From Monosporascus cannonballus (Eukaryota > Ascomycota > Sordariomycetes > Xylariales), in the NCBI GenBank assembly GCA_004154925.1, contig QJNS01000222.1, positions 62,001-126,000 of the forward strand: a stretch of DNA of 64,000 nucleotides, in the 5' to 3' direction. The position numbers were made by a program, and so were the translations under genes. Numbering within the stretch: position 1 is the stretch's first letter; every line of letters starts with the position of its first letter. Below, piece by piece: positions 62,346 through 64,000 of this stretch. Under the pieces are notes generated by a model. It saw only the letters and a list, made by a program, of their open reading frames with translations, did no database searches and had not been told where the DNA came from.

Positions 62346-63893
62346 TCATTTGCTGCTGGTGAAGCTACTCGAGCTACTCCTCGGAAGCAGCTTCTGCCTC
62401 GACGAAAAGGTCATCTCCCGGAACCCGGCCATGTCTATACGCTTCCGCTCTGGCGTCATAGGCATGCTAGCAGTTGGGGAGGAGCTGGTAGTTGAGTATG
62501 TGCGGGTATGGCTGCTGCTGGACATCGAGCGGACACTCGGCGGGGTGGGAATCATAGATATGAAATCGTCATAGGGAGAATAGCTGTGTCTGCGATTTTC
62601 GAAGACCCCTGTAGGTTGTATCTCCTGCGACTCCATGGGAGACACTGTCAAGGAGGGGGTCTCGGCGCGCTCTTCAAGAGTCTCTTCGAGCTTAAGGTGA
62701 CACCTGATGACTAGTCAGCATAATTACGGTGCTTAAGGAGGAATGGCTCCATCGTGCTCAACGTCCACGCCACCAATTTTTGAATCAACACACTTCATCC
62801 ATCTTTATACAAGACAATCGCAGGGAACATGGAGCTTCATCCCAAGGGAGGGGGCTTACTGCTCAAGCTTCGCCTCCATCTTCTTGAAGCGGGCGTCCCA
62901 AGCACGCGACAGCCCCTTGAACTTCTCGGCGTCAGGCAGCAATTTCACCTGCTTCTGTAGCTTCTCGACGGCCAAACTACCACAGCTCACATCATGTGAC
63001 AACAGCGCCGCCTGTCCGTCCATCGACCCTACAGTGTCCTCAACAGCCTCAAGTCGTTGGCTTATGGACTTGCTCCTGCTGTCGAGGACGCGCGAGCTGT
63101 CGTCGATGGCTTCGACTCTCTGACTCAATGCTCTCGTCTTGCCGTCAGTCGTCTGCAGGGTACCCTCCACTTTTTCGAGTCGGTGATTTAGTCCCCTTTG
63201 GACGATCAGGGTCGCCTCCAGATCCAGTTGCTTGCTGTCGATTGATCGAATGCACTCTTCTAGCGTTTCCATTCCTTGACGCAGTGTGCCATGCGCACCT
63301 TCGATAGCCTTCTGATCCAGTTTCATCCGGGCCTCAAGAGCCTCAACCCTCTTGTTGAGGCCTTTGCGAAAGTTCTCCTCGATAGCCTTGGATTGCTCCG
63401 AAAGAGCATTCTGGAACTGCTTTTCGAGGGCTTCAACCCGCCGACTTAGGGATTTCTCCAACTGCGACCGGGCCTCCTCTACCTGCTTGGTGCAATTCCT
63501 TTGCAGGATCTTGATTGCCTCGTCCTGGTTAGCCAACGGCGGCAACGGCTCAAGATCTGTTCTGTTCCTCCGGAGATAGCGCCAGACGAGGAGCATGCAG
63601 ATGGTGCCCAAGACGATGGCAGCGATGGTGAACTGGGTCCTCCGACTCAAAGAGGCTATTGCGTCCTCTGCATCGGTGACTTGTGTGTTCCAGTTGAAAG
63701 GGGCCGCTGCGTCTGCGGCGCCTGGCGCGTCTACTGCGCCTACCGCACGGCGTCCGGACGCCCGCGTCCCATGTGTCAGACGTCGAGGTTGAAGTTGAGG
63801 GTCTGGCTGATGTGGATTCAATAGGCTTTTCCAGTTTAAAAAAATGGACATGTTAAAAGCAGATAAAAAAGCGAGGCTGGGAAAACGGATCAA
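62346..63893 (-). CDS. Single-pass membrane coiled-coil protein, two exons
   Basis: Exon 1 is 63893-62860 and exon 2 62703-62346, together 463 codons plus stop. The N-terminus (Pro/Ala-rich, start at residue 1 or at Met15) precedes one membrane segment, FTIAAIVLGTICMLLVWRYL (88-107), followed by basic residues. A long coiled coil from ~120 to 345 holds five related blocks of the form (L/I)(S/N)xR(V/L)E(A/K)(L/I/V)E/D at about 149, 179, 236, 257 and 278. The unspliced frame stops at 62856, but a GTAAGC donor lies on that stop and splicing to the CAG acceptor at 62704 continues the coiled coil as CHLKLEETLEERAE. The tail is Ser/Thr/Pro-rich (phosphosite-like) and ends in a Ser-rich stretch. Topology suggests a cytosolic coiled coil anchored to a membrane. 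I do not recognise a named family. Confidence 0.75.
62704..62859 (-). other. Intron of the coiled-coil gene
   Basis: 156 bp on the minus strand: GTAAGC donor at 62859, TGCTGAC branch-like site, CAG acceptor ending at 62704. Phase fits exactly (CA plus G). Retention would give a 345-aa product ending ...AKLEQ. Confidence 0.72.
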
Positions 63894-64000
63894 CGCAACA
63901 ACAATAAAGGAGTGACAATGACGGAGCTCTAAGATAGCTAGCTAGTAGCTCTAACTACAGCTGACGAAGGAGCGAAAATGATTAATAGTGATGACCCAAG

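Noticed and set aside
62743..63824. Plus-strand open frames of 65-126 codons
   Set aside because: Antisense to the coiled-coil gene; no domain features.

Overview
The window comes from the nuclear genome of a filamentous ascomycete, probably Pezizomycotina; I cannot name the genus. The evidence is short introns with GT...AG ends and CTAAC/CTGAC-like branch sites, fungal-type protein families (C14 caspase domain, DUF6594), and a ~49 kb AT-rich block with the C-to-T/G-to-A decay of repeat-induced point mutation (RIP). In that block TpA replaces CpA/TpG while CpG survives.

Layout. (1) 1-4056, balanced composition: a minus-strand caspase-family (peptidase C14) pseudogene at 51-2264 broken by at least seven frame changes, then a 5' fragment of a DUF6594 gene at 3615-3934. 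(2) 4062-53692, RIP island: a nest of chromodomain-bearing Ty3/gypsy LTR retroelements. Element A (4062-18137) contains B (7723-15041). Next come a broken solo-type LTR D (18278-18531), element C (18532-25446) and element X (25447-53692). X contains a short solo LTR S (28712-28883), element E (30483-38756, minus, which contains the gag-only element H at 33253-34765) and element F (39229-52571, minus, which contains G at 40774-47440). Target duplications flank A, B, E, F, G and H exactly. Once the nested insertions are removed, every full element except B collapses to about 6.7-6.9 kb. B is about 0.5 kb longer and has an extra Cys/His-rich segment. (3) 54021-56243: a pogo/Fot1-like DNA transposon with perfect 34-bp terminal inverted repeats and TA duplications. 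(4) 56386-57066: a deleted LTR-element remnant with polypurine tract and LTR. (5) 57512-63893, gene-bearing: a spliced gene for a GHKL (Hsp90-like) ATPase protein whose 3' exons look frameshifted, a stretch without a clear gene, and a minus-strand gene for a single-pass membrane coiled-coil protein with a previously hidden second exon.

How it fits together. No pathway links the host genes. The island is a heterochromatin-like insertion sink whose layers can be ordered: A before B, E before H, F before G, and X before S, E and F. The elements share R/U5 sequences and a CACGTG-like U3 site but carry at least five different U3 modules, several with small tandem repeats that differ in copy number between the two LTRs of one element. 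Frame breaks in the unRIPed caspase and ATPase genes could be true decay or base-calling indels in the assembly, which needs read-level checking. All domain calls are by eye; no search was run.
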